Source: Acidobacteriota bacterium
GTDB lineage: Bacteria; Chlamydiota; Chlamydiia; Chlamydiales; Rhabdochlamydiaceae
Direction of reading: 5' to 3'
Assembly: GCA_903970255.1 (NCBI GenBank)
Contig: CAJCHM010000076.1
Coordinates: forward strand, 1-36,272
Length of the DNA stretch: 36,272 nt
The position numbers and the translations under genes were made by a program. A model generated the notes under the pieces. That model made no database searches. It was not told where the DNA came from and was given only the letters and a program-made list of their open reading frames with translations. Shown here piece after piece: positions 25,554 through 33,001 of the stretch (positions are counted from its first letter, which is position 1; every line of letters begins with the position of its first letter).

Positions 25554-26600
25554 TCAATTAGGCTGGTAGAGGTACAGAAATCGGCCGCTAAGCTCCGAGT
25601 TCATCGATGAATTAATCTGAAAATTGTGCGTGACCTTGCCACTAAGCAGAGAAAATTTACTCTCTGTTAAATCTGAAAGAAAAGGGTGGGCAGGGGCAAT
25701 TGTCATCACCTGATAATGCTGAGCTTCAGAAAATTGCGCCTGGGCTGCAAGTTCTGATACCGCTGTGCTATAATCAGAATCCGCCACATCGATGTAACCC
25801 AGCTCCTCTGCTTTTTTAGAAAGATAGACCTGCGCTCCATAGTCGTTCACTAACATTTCCTTGTTTAAATTAGGGCGTGCAGTTGTGACAATGGAAACAA
25901 AACGTTGATAGAGATCCGCTGTAATTGCGCGCAAAGAATCATCCTCCCCCGGGACCCAAGGGCGGTAGGGGCTGAGCATATCCTTATCTTTACCCTCTGT
26001 GATCGTCTTAGCCATGACCCCATATCTATCCATTAAACCTGAGAAGTTAAATGCCGGACCTAAAATCACCCCAACCGATCCAATTACACTCGACGGGCTT
26101 GCAAATATTTTATCCGCAGCAGATGCGATATACATCCCTCCCGATGCGCACATCCCATCGACATAAGCATAAATGGGCACTTGATATTTCTTCTTATACT
26201 CCAACAAGGCCCGATAGATCCCATCGGCATCATCGACAGTGCCCCCAGGAGTATTCATGTAGAGCAAAATCGCCTTAACGCGATTGCCAGAGAGCATTCC
26301 GAGGCGTGAATCTAAAAGAGAATTTTGAAACTTGGTCGTTGTAAGGTCTTTTGTTCCAATGACACCTGTGATATCCAATTTTAAAATGACAGGCGCAGTA
26401 TGAGGAAGGAGATTCCGGTTCCCATTTGCATCTTGAGAAATCGTTAGAGTGGTATCCGGGGGATAAATGTCAGGGGAGGAAAACATCATCAACCCAACAA
26501 TCACTAAAATGGCCCCAATCAGCAGACCAATGATTGCAGCAAACGATCTGCAAAACGCGCGCACCGCTGACACTAAGATGGATTCTCTAGAAATTTCCAT
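25554..26600 (-). CDS. sppA: Signal peptide peptidase SppA/SohB-type S49 protease
   Basis: 348-aa membrane-anchored serine protease (Ser-Lys dyad) that digests leftover signal peptides. A hydrophobic anchor lies at about 18-41. The nucleophile is in MCASGGMY (S153). The lysine partner is in TEGKDKDML (K204, or K206), spaced as in single-domain SppA. AGGGAG about 6 bp upstream supports the ATG at 26600. It heads the sppA-polA-coaE-rho operon, the order of CT494-CT491. Palindrome P3 lies 48 bp or more upstream. Confidence 0.93.
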   Translation of the reverse strand: MEISRESILVSAVRAFCRSFAAIIGLLIGAILVIVGLMMFSSPDIYPPDTTLTISQDANGNRNLLPHTAPVILKLDITGVIGTKDLTTTKFQNSLLDSRLGMLSGNRVKAILLYMNTPGGTVDDADGIYRALLEYKKKYQVPIYAYVDGMCASGGMYIASAADKIFASPSSVIGSVGVILGPAFNFSGLMDRYGVMAKTITEGKDKDMLSPYRPWVPGEDDSLRAITADLYQRFVSIVTTARPNLNKEMLVNDYGAQVYLSKKAEELGYIDVADSDYSTAVSELAAQAQFSEAQHYQVMTIAPAHPFLSDLTESKFSLLSGKVTHNFQINSSMNSELSGRFLYLYQPN

Positions 26601-26680
26601 GGGGTCTCCCTAAGAGTGATGTGAATTGCATCTTAAGATACAGCAGGATTTTCATCCAGAGTATATTCGACCCCTTCAGG

Positions 26681-26858
26681 ATATACCGGTTCTACTTCAA
26701 ACGTACCTGTAATTTTTGTTTTAACGCGACCATTTTTCCTTTCCCCAAACAGGGACATTATTCGAAGTAGGAAGGGAAAAGGGGGCCGTTAAAACAGAAA
26801 TTATAGGTACGTTTGAAGTAGCACCGGTATATACCGGTGCTACTTCAAACGTACCTGT
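26681..26858. repeat. Palindromic repeat P3, copy 2 plus partial tandem copy
   Basis: Bases 26681-26832 match copy 1 (10477-10651) but lack about 17-20 bp of one inner arm (the ccctgtttggg side). A partial third copy starts immediately, sharing the terminal tataccggtgctacttcaaacgtacctg (26829-26858), so the ends overlap in tataccggt. It occupies the gap between sppA and the plus-strand ATPase. Confidence 0.85.
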
Positions 26859-26986
26859 TCCTACATCGAATCATGACATGCAACATTCAAAAGAGGCGTC
26901 AGTGGGCATGTGCTGCTCCAATGAAGTTGACCATATGTATAAGCATCTGTATTTAAGCGATTTATGTATTCTGACTACACTTTTAC
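26859..26986. other. Intergenic remainder upstream of the ATPase
   Basis: No coding frame is convincing here. A 91-codon minus-strand frame at 26871-27146 lies mostly antisense to the ATPase start and is not called. Confidence 0.3.
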
Positions 26987-27048
26987 GAACGAATAAATGG
27001 TTCAAACAGCATTTTTTGGAACGAATAAATGGATAAATTGAGTACAAT
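26987..27048 (+). promoter_or_regulatory. Direct repeats and -10 box before the ATPase gene
   Basis: The 14-bp sequence gaacgaataaatgg occurs at 26987-27000 and again at 27019-27032, 32 bp apart (about three helical turns). A good -10, TACAAT, is at 27043-27048, and the second repeat covers its -35 position, where no consensus is seen. The predicted transcript start falls at or very near the ATG (27055), which has no SD, so the message may be leaderless. This looks like an operator for an activator or repressor. Confidence 0.5.
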
Positions 27049-27054
27049 AAATTT

Positions 27055-28380
27055 ATGAAACGAACAGTTATGAATAACCTCCGCGCTTGGAAAGCCCAAT
27101 CCAAAAGAAAGCCCCTAATTCTCATGGGAGCTCGACAGGTGGGCAAGACCTTTGTTTTAAAGAAATTTGGCGAGCAGGAGTATGCAAATAAAATCTACTT
27201 AAATTTTGAAGACAATCCACGGCTTTGTAAGCTTTTTGATACAAGTTTAGATCCTAAAATGATTTTAAAAGCTTTGACCATCGAAATGAATGCCGAAATC
27301 ATAGAAGGAAAGACGCTTATTATTTTCGATGAGATTCAAGAATGCCCAAATGCACTCAACAGCCTCAAATACTTTTGTGAAAATGCCCCGGAACACCATA
27401 TTGCAGCAGCCGGATCCCTCCTCGGAGTGAAGCTGGCTCATGTTAAAGGCTTTCCTGTTGGAAAAGTTCAATTTCTATCATTACATCCTTTAAGCTTTTT
27501 CGAATTTCTTGAAGCCTTAAAAGAACCTCGATTGAAAACTTTTGTCGAAGAACAGAAAAATATAGAGCCTATCCCCTCTAATTTACACGAAAAGTTGTTG
27601 ATGTATTTCAAAGAGTACTTATTTGTAGGTGGAATGCCGGAAGCTGTTGCCGAATATATCGACTCACAAAATGTTGCTAAAGTTCGAGAAATCCAAACTG
27701 CCATTCTGAATGCCTATAGCTTAGATTTTGCCAAGCATGCTCCAAAAGAGCACATCATGAAAATCAATCAAGTATGGGGTTCAATTCCAAGCCAATTAGC
27801 CAAAGAAAATAAGAAATTCATCTACTCCGCCGTCCGAGAGGGGGGAAGAGCAAAAGAGTTTGAAGTAGCTTTGCAATGGCTTATAGAGGCGGGTTTAATC
27901 TACAAAGTCCCTCTGATCAGCACTCCAAAAATCCCTCTATCGGCTTATGCAGATTTAAATGCTTTTAAAGTTTATCTAGTCGACGTGGGGCTGCTTGGAG
28001 CTATGTCCAATCTTTCTGCTAAAACGATTCTTCATGAAAATGAACTTTTTCAAGAATTTCGAGGAGCCATTGCTGAAAATTATGTAGCACAAGAACTTGT
28101 TCATAGCCAATATTCCTTGTTTTATTGGACAAGTGAAGGCAAGGCTGAGCTTGATTTTATTATAGAGCAGGATGATTTCATCTATCCCTTGGAGGTCAAA
28201 TCAGGAACTTCTTTAAAAAAGAAAAGCCTCAAAGTTTATGGAGATACATACCATCCGAAAATACTCATTCGCACCTCTCCTATGAATTTAAAAAAGGACG
28301 GCATGATCCTTAACTGTCCCCTCTATCTCATTGAAGAACTACGATCGCTTATCCAGCGGATTATCATTGAGGCAGAATGA
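27055..28380 (+). CDS. AAA ATPase with C-terminal DUF4143 nuclease-like domain
   Basis: 441-aa protein of the prokaryotic 'ATP-binding protein' (AAA_14/DUF4143) group. Walker A GARQVGKT is at 25-32, Walker B LIIFDEIQE at about 89-97 and the sensor-like AAGSLLG at about 118-124. The DUF4143 part carries a PD-(D/E)xK-like arrangement, E365-L-D367 followed by E380-V-K382, all residues present. These genes are patchily distributed and often moved between bacteria; their role is unsettled, with toxin-antitoxin-like, defence or mobile-element roles proposed. It sits between repeat P3 and small ORFs, consistent with acquisition. The stop overlaps the next small ORF. Confidence 0.88.
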   Translation: MKRTVMNNLRAWKAQSKRKPLILMGARQVGKTFVLKKFGEQEYANKIYLNFEDNPRLCKLFDTSLDPKMILKALTIEMNAEIIEGKTLIIFDEIQECPNALNSLKYFCENAPEHHIAAAGSLLGVKLAHVKGFPVGKVQFLSLHPLSFFEFLEALKEPRLKTFVEEQKNIEPIPSNLHEKLLMYFKEYLFVGGMPEAVAEYIDSQNVAKVREIQTAILNAYSLDFAKHAPKEHIMKINQVWGSIPSQLAKENKKFIYSAVREGGRAKEFEVALQWLIEAGLIYKVPLISTPKIPLSAYADLNAFKVYLVDVGLLGAMSNLSAKTILHENELFQEFRGAIAENYVAQELVHSQYSLFYWTSEGKAELDFIIEQDDFIYPLEVKSGTSLKKKSLKVYGDTYHPKILIRTSPMNLKKDGMILNCPLYLIEELRSLIQRIIIEAE

Positions 28381-28568
28381 TGAAAAGAAAACCGACATCA
28401 CCTGGAGAAGATGTACTGAGCAGTCTGTTTCGAACAGATTTAAAAACATCGCCAACAGATGAAAAAAGAAACGAACAGATGGCGATTGACTTATGGACGG
28501 TTCGATCTCAAAGGCGAAAAATTCGACCTTTGATTCGGGTTAGGCGAAAGTCGAAAATGAAAGCATGA
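28377..28568 (+). CDS. Possible small basic protein coupled to the ATPase
   Basis: 63-codon frame starting in ATGATG at the ATPase stop (ATGA overlap). The product is very basic in its second half (WTVRSQRRKIRPLIRVRRKSKMKA). No family is recognised. Coupling favours a real product that could be a nucleic-acid-binding partner, but chance cannot be excluded at this length. Confidence 0.35.
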   Translation: MMKRKPTSPGEDVLSSLFRTDLKTSPTDEKRNEQMAIDLWTVRSQRRKIRPLIRVRRKSKMKA

Positions 28569-28622
28569 TCGAAAAGTTGCTGAGGTTATGCCCCAATTGA
28601 CTTGTAAGCTTTAAAAAAATCA

Positions 28623-28650
28623 TTGAAATGGAAACGGAAACCGTTAAAAT
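28623..28650 (+). promoter_or_regulatory. Promoter with embedded inverted repeat
   Basis: TTGAAA (28623-28628) and TAAAAT (28645-28650) are separated by 16 bp. The spacer contains the inverted repeat aacgg-aaa-ccgtt (28633-28645), a possible operator. Transcript start near 28657 would give a leader of about 63 nt. Confidence 0.5.
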
Positions 28651-28719
28651 ATTGTGCAATAGTGCAGCAATTGGCTCATGCACTTGTGGAACAAAAACAA
28701 TCTGAAATGAGATAAAACT

Positions 28720-29043
28720 ATGAAAAAAATCACTGCATTTTTAGTTTGTATGGCTTTAACGACAACAATATTTGCCAGGTCTGAGATAGAAGATGTAAAT
28801 TTAACCGATTCGGCAGAACCCGAAAAAATTTATGTTTCATCCGACCTCTTGCAGTTCCATGATAATGGTATTTACGTTCTTCATAATGACCAATGGCTAC
28901 AAGTCCCTGCCATCTACTCAGATAAGAAGGGCTTATTTGTAGAATGTAAACAAGCTTCACCGGATACATGGTATTGCAGTGAATGTAGGACATATCACAA
29001 CCGGGATCAAAAATGTCCTCAAGCGAAAAAAAAGCGTCAATAA
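28720..29043 (+). CDS. Small exported protein with Cys-rich C-terminus
   Basis: 107 aa. A clear signal peptide (MKKITAFLVCMALTTTIFA, cleavage after IFA) is followed by a polar domain with a VLHNDQWLQVPAIYSD beta segment. The C-terminal stretch WYCSECRTYHNRDQKCP has C-x2-C...H...C spacing like a zinc ribbon, then a basic KKKRQ end. A zinc-binding-looking motif in an exported protein is unusual; disulphides are the alternative. GAGAT about 9 bp before the ATG may be the SD. A membrane protein gene follows after 10 bp. No family is recognised. Confidence 0.7.
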   Translation: MKKITAFLVCMALTTTIFARSEIEDVNLTDSAEPEKIYVSSDLLQFHDNGIYVLHNDQWLQVPAIYSDKKGLFVECKQASPDTWYCSECRTYHNRDQKCPQAKKKRQ

Positions 29044-29053
29044 ACTATCAGTT

Positions 29054-30016
29054 ATGCAACACGTTGTGATGTTCTTAAGAAATCGCATAGTCTTTTTGTC
29101 TGCAGCTCTATTGGTGAGCTGCAGCTTGCTTGTTTTACTGTTCTTTATCTCTAAACAACAGAGTGTCACTAGAAAACTTCAAACTCTTTCCGCTAACGAA
29201 AAATTTTTCCTAGAGGCATTTTTCCGCACTCTTATTTCAACAGACAATGGGAGCTATGTACTCTATGGCAATAAACCCACATCTCTTATGATATATAAAG
29301 AATGGCAAAGCTATGACCTACAGCCTGTTTCTGCCTTTCCATCAGGTAGTGATTTTTCACCGGAAAAAAAAGGGTTTGAAATTTGGCAAAAATATCAGCA
29401 TCTTTTTCCTTTAAAAACTTACACTTTTGTAAAAATTGGATCTTGTTTTTCAGATCACATGACTGCTGTCTTTTTAATTCATAACAAACGTTTATTTAAT
29501 ATTTTAAGACAACACTTCAATGATTTTCATAGGATATTTCCCCATTTTAATTCTGCGGAATATTTATTGAATGCAATGCTTACTAATCCATCTGTTTTGC
29601 AGCAAATTTGCCACAAACATGACTTGTTGCTGGGAATCATTCTAGGATTCGGAAAAGATAATGCAGCATTATTCGAAAGGAAAAACAAAATTGAAGCATT
29701 CTTATTTCCTCAAAATTTCTATCCTCATCAACCTCATCTTGAAAAACCATTTTTACGGCCAATTCCTTGCTCAGCATTTGCAACTTTAGAAGAAGAGCTC
29801 AATGCTATTGAGACTAAATCGGATGGTGTTATTGAAGGCTTCGATCTACCGGGAATAGAATGGACATTGCACTGTCCTCTCGGTTTTCTAGTCGATAAAG
29901 AAAAAACCGATCTATCTCAACTCCGCGCTCAGCTGAAACAACACCTCATTAAAGCCACTTTGGCATACCAGAAGGGAAACTTTTTGCAAGTTACGCTCAA
30001 CGAACTATCGAAATAA
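29054..30016 (+). CDS. Membrane-anchored hypothetical protein
   Basis: About 320 aa from the ATG at 29054 (29069 is an alternative; an earlier ATG at 28979 lies inside the preceding gene). One strong transmembrane segment near the N-terminus (about 10-33, FLSAALLVSCSLLVLLFFI) is followed by an extracytoplasmic-looking globular domain rich in F, H and N. Near the end, GIEWTLHCPLGFLVD and a helical QLRAQLKQHLIKATLAYQ stand out. No family is recognised. It starts 10 bp after the small exported protein gene, so they are probably cotranscribed. It converges on the amine oxidase gene with 3 bp between stop codons and no terminator seen. Confidence 0.7.
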   Translation: MQHVVMFLRNRIVFLSAALLVSCSLLVLLFFISKQQSVTRKLQTLSANEKFFLEAFFRTLISTDNGSYVLYGNKPTSLMIYKEWQSYDLQPVSAFPSGSDFSPEKKGFEIWQKYQHLFPLKTYTFVKIGSCFSDHMTAVFLIHNKRLFNILRQHFNDFHRIFPHFNSAEYLLNAMLTNPSVLQQICHKHDLLLGIILGFGKDNAALFERKNKIEAFLFPQNFYPHQPHLEKPFLRPIPCSAFATLEEELNAIETKSDGVIEGFDLPGIEWTLHCPLGFLVDKEKTDLSQLRAQLKQHLIKATLAYQKGNFLQVTLNELSK

Positions 30017-30019
30017 GGT

Positions 30020-31474
30020 CTATAAAGCCCCTGCATGGGGATTTAAAATCATGCGCGCCGCTCTCTCTCCCGATTCGCAAGCAGCCTCCATTGTTCCTGA
30101 GACCTCTGTTAAAATCGAAGCATGCTCACCAGCAAAATAGATTTGTTGATCAATGGGGGCAAAAAGTGTTTTGACCATCTCCCCATTTTCTTCATGCATT
30201 GCTGTTAACACAGTTTCTTGCCCAGGAGAAATATAGGAATAAGATCCTTTAGCATAAGGATCATTGGGCCAACTATACCCCACAGCACCCTCATAAGCAG
30301 CAAAAGCCCTATCATCGGCAAATACAGGAGCTATGAAAGGCGGGCACCCATCTCCAAAACCCATTTCAATCATAGGCCTTTCTTGACGATAAGCATTTAG
30401 GATTGTATCCTTGGAAAATAGACCTGCTTCACCTGTATAATATAACGTTAAAGTAGCACAGCTAACGTCAAAGAAGCTGCCGATCCGATCGTTAATAAAG
30501 ACTGTTCTTTTGGTGGAAGGATTGAAGAACGGGACCAGGATCTTTGCATTTGTCCCATATTGTATGCTTTTTATAGCCTCGAGTCTTTCCGAGGGAATGC
30601 TTTTTTCTTCAAAAGCAATCTCGCTGTAAACAGAGCAAGGAATTGCTAATACAAGGATGTCTGCTTTCACCTCTTGACCATCCCAAAATGTGAGCATAAA
30701 TCGATGATTTTCATCTTTTGAAACTTGTACAAGAGGCATATTTAGATGCACTCGGTTACCGAGCTCTTCTGCAATTTTCTCTGGCAATAACCCATTTCCT
30801 CCTCTGATGCTCGATAGATGCACATGATTGCCTGGGTGCGCTGCTGATATTCCGCCCAGAAGCATATGCAAGAGAGTTTCCGCATAAAGGGGTGAGAGTT
30901 TTTCAAGAGTTGCTCCTTCATAGCCGGCCAGTCTTACAGCAATGATTTTATAAAGAGGATCCTCCTCATCGAGAATTCCGCTAACAACTTCTTTCATGTT
31001 GCGCGATTTTAGAACAAGACTCTTCATGCGACTCTTTAACTCTTGCAGACCGAAAGGTTGATTGCTAAACAGTTGTTCCATGGGAACCAACTTCTCTCCA
31101 TCAAAATAAGAATGATCCACATTCACTGTGTTTCCGATCAACTCTAGCCCAAATTCTTCGATTAAACGGTGGATATTTTCAGCTCTCCCACCATCAGTAA
31201 TATTTTGTGCACCCAATTCCGCAACATTACCATTTACATGGACGCTTAAAATTCTGCCGCCCACCCGATTGCGCGCCTCATAAATATCGACATCGATTCC
31301 CTGTGCATGCAAACGGTGTGCAGTAGTTAACCCAGCAATGCCAGCTCCTATTACGACCACCTTTGGGCTTTTACTTTCTGCAAAAATAGAGGTGGTTGTA
31401 AAAAATGCAGCCATGAATAAAAACATTGTGTTCTTAGATTTTTCCTTCCATGTAACTTCCTTTTTATCTCTCAT
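30020..31474 (-). CDS. Exported FAD-dependent amine oxidase
   Basis: 484 aa, flavin monoamine/polyamine oxidase superfamily. The GMC-independent Rossmann motif VVVIGAGIAGLTTAHRL begins near residue 39, then EARNRVGGR, ELGAQ and the C-terminal FAD-contact YFAGEH...SGTMEAACESGERAA. A Sec-type signal sits before the FAD motif: a basic N-region (KKEVTWKEKSK), hydrophobic FLFMAAFFTTTSIFA, then AES. No twin-arginine is present, which is odd for an exported flavoprotein. Start at 31474 (ATG), with the same ttggggcttt upstream string as oppA. It begins 40 bp after the speD-like gene in one operon. Its substrate is unknown; a polyamine or agmatine is inferred only from the neighbour. Confidence 0.85.
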   Translation of the reverse strand: MRDKKEVTWKEKSKNTMFLFMAAFFTTTSIFAESKSPKVVVIGAGIAGLTTAHRLHAQGIDVDIYEARNRVGGRILSVHVNGNVAELGAQNITDGGRAENIHRLIEEFGLELIGNTVNVDHSYFDGEKLVPMEQLFSNQPFGLQELKSRMKSLVLKSRNMKEVVSGILDEEDPLYKIIAVRLAGYEGATLEKLSPLYAETLLHMLLGGISAAHPGNHVHLSSIRGGNGLLPEKIAEELGNRVHLNMPLVQVSKDENHRFMLTFWDGQEVKADILVLAIPCSVYSEIAFEEKSIPSERLEAIKSIQYGTNAKILVPFFNPSTKRTVFINDRIGSFFDVSCATLTLYYTGEAGLFSKDTILNAYRQERPMIEMGFGDGCPPFIAPVFADDRAFAAYEGAVGYSWPNDPYAKGSYSYISPGQETVLTAMHEENGEMVKTLFAPIDQQIYFAGEHASILTEVSGTMEAACESGERAARMILNPHAGAL

Positions 31475-31514
31475 AAAAAGCCCCAACCCCCGATTAAGAA
31501 GGCCATTTTTGAAC

Positions 31515-31997
31515 CTATTTTAGTAAAAAGTTCCAATCGATGTTTGAGTTCTTCTCTTGGATCTCTTCATTGCGGATAAGGGTGCGCTTTTGGACAACTT
31601 TGGGTTTTAAATACTCTTGCATTGCCGCATCAAACTTCTCAGAGGAACACTTTTCTCCACAAGTAAAGAGATCGACAAAGCAAGCGCCATGTTCTGGATA
31701 GGTGTGGATGCTGGCATGGCTCTCGGATAAGAGCAGAACCATCGTTAGCCCATTGGGATCAAAAACCCATGAGCATGAATCAAGGATGGTAGCGCCGGAT
31801 TTCTCGACAGCATCATGCATTGCACCGCTTAATCCCTTTAGATTTGTGAGTGCATCAAGATCGCAGCCACAATAACTCACAAGAAAATGGATCCCCTTGA
31901 ATTCGTAAGGATTCTCATGCAGGTTTTCTGCAGCAAGTCGAGATGTGATGAGTAACAAAAAAAATACAAGCGGTTTACAAATCCATTTTCTATTCAT
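31515..31997 (-). CDS. S-adenosylmethionine decarboxylase-family protein with signal peptide
   Basis: 160-aa prokaryotic AdoMetDC-fold proenzyme. The self-cleavage site is visible as SESHASIHTYPE, with S96 as the future pyruvoyl residue, followed by VDLFTCG with the conserved cysteine C113. Canonical family members start directly with the fold. Here an N-terminal Sec signal precedes it (MNRKWICKPLVFFLLLITSRLAA, likely cut after LAA). Pyruvoyl decarboxylases of this fold can decarboxylate AdoMet, or arginine or ornithine after neofunctionalisation; sequence alone does not tell which. The ATG overlaps the upstream methyltransferase stop by 8 bp. A C-terminal tail of about 30 residues (after TCGEKC...) is lysine-rich. 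Confidence 0.85.
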   Translation of the reverse strand: MNRKWICKPLVFFLLLITSRLAAENLHENPYEFKGIHFLVSYCGCDLDALTNLKGLSGAMHDAVEKSGATILDSCSWVFDPNGLTMVLLLSESHASIHTYPEHGACFVDLFTCGEKCSSEKFDAAMQEYLKPKVVQKRTLIRNEEIQEKNSNIDWNFLLK

Positions 31998-32859
31998 CGT
32001 TCAATTTCCTCTTGAAACTAATTAAGTAATTTTCATTCTCAAGTGTAGGTTCTTGCACTTCCCAATGAACAAATTTTCCCGACTTTTCGAAAAATCTCTT
32101 GAGCTTATTGAAATTCCAGGGGATCACTCCATAGTGCTTAGGAAAAACCCAACCTAAGATAAACCCAGAATCAGAAGTAGAGATAATACGATCGAAAAAC
32201 AGTTTCTGATAACGTCCATTAAATTCTGAAAAACTTCTGTCGGAAAGAGCAAGATCATATCTGACCAAATCAGGCAATTCTTCAGGGACTATGTAGGTTA
32301 CATTTTTCAATCCGAAAGTCTCAAGGTATTTTTTTGCTAATGCAAGCTGCTCAGGAAGATCGACAAGGGTATAGCTTTCAAATTCAGAGATTGCATGCAA
32401 AACCTTGCACAATCCCCCATAGCCAGCGCCGATTTGAACCACTTTTTTGCCTTGCCAGCCCCCCAATTTTGTTTGGATCTCTCCTGCAATAGCTGCAAAG
32501 CGCAGGGTAGAAGGGGAGAAATGTCCTGCATCTTTGAAAGTATATACCCTAGGAGATCCCACTTGGTCACTCTCAGCGATCTTTTCAAACTTCTCTTTTA
32601 GAAACGGATAATGACGCTCGATGGTTTGAAGCCATTGCTCTCCTTCCTCTATCGAATGATTTTCCCACAACAGATTAAAAAACGGATTTTTCTTAAAAGC
32701 AGCAAACTGCTCGTCATTTCTGGTCGCATTGAGTGCAGCCTCTGCAAATACCTTCTCATCGTAAATGGATCGAGGAGGATTTTTATGCTCTTTTTTTTGA
32801 CAGCCGGCAGGGATTAAACCAGATAGAAGAAGATAAATGGCAAATTTTAGAGTTTTCAT
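31990..32859 (-). CDS. SAM-methyltransferase-fold lipoprotein (sugar O-methyltransferase-like)
   Basis: 289 aa. A lipoprotein-type signal (MKTLKFAIYLLLSGLIPAGC, near-consensus lipobox IPAGC with C20) is followed by QKK. The globular part has SAM-binding motif I VQIGAGYGGL (141-150) and YTLVDLPEQLALAKKYL, which resembles the 'putative sugar O-methyltransferase' family. The LALSDRSFSEF stretch fits the same family. An aminopropyltransferase reading is possible because it neighbours an AdoMet decarboxylase, but the GGGDG hallmark of spermidine synthases is absent. First gene of a three-gene operon. A SAM enzyme on the outer side of the membrane is unexpected. Confidence 0.8.
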   Translation of the reverse strand: MKTLKFAIYLLLSGLIPAGCQKKEHKNPPRSIYDEKVFAEAALNATRNDEQFAAFKKNPFFNLLWENHSIEEGEQWLQTIERHYPFLKEKFEKIAESDQVGSPRVYTFKDAGHFSPSTLRFAAIAGEIQTKLGGWQGKKVVQIGAGYGGLCKVLHAISEFESYTLVDLPEQLALAKKYLETFGLKNVTYIVPEELPDLVRYDLALSDRSFSEFNGRYQKLFFDRIISTSDSGFILGWVFPKHYGVIPWNFNKLKRFFEKSGKFVHWEVQEPTLENENYLISFKRKLNDE

Positions 32860-33001
32860 GAATAATGTTGTCCTGTGGATGATTAATGTTATGCGAAAAT
32901 GATTTTTTTGAAAACAGCTCTGGAGAAAATAGCGAAAAAAGCCATTTAAGGTTAATATGAAAATTCAAGGGATGGTATACCCCTTTTCAAATGGGTAAAG
33001 A

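Noticed and set aside
26871-27146. 91-codon minus-strand frame overlapping the ATPase start
   Set aside because: Largely antisense to a well-supported gene and without family features.
28979-29053. Upstream start of the membrane-anchored hypothetical inside the preceding gene
   Set aside because: It would overlap the exported small protein by 65 bp; later ATGs place the membrane segment at the N-terminus.
31990-32859. Spermidine synthase reading of the lipoprotein methyltransferase
   Set aside because: Motif I is IGAGYGGL rather than GGGDGG, and the rest resembles sugar O-methyltransferases; kept only as an alternative.
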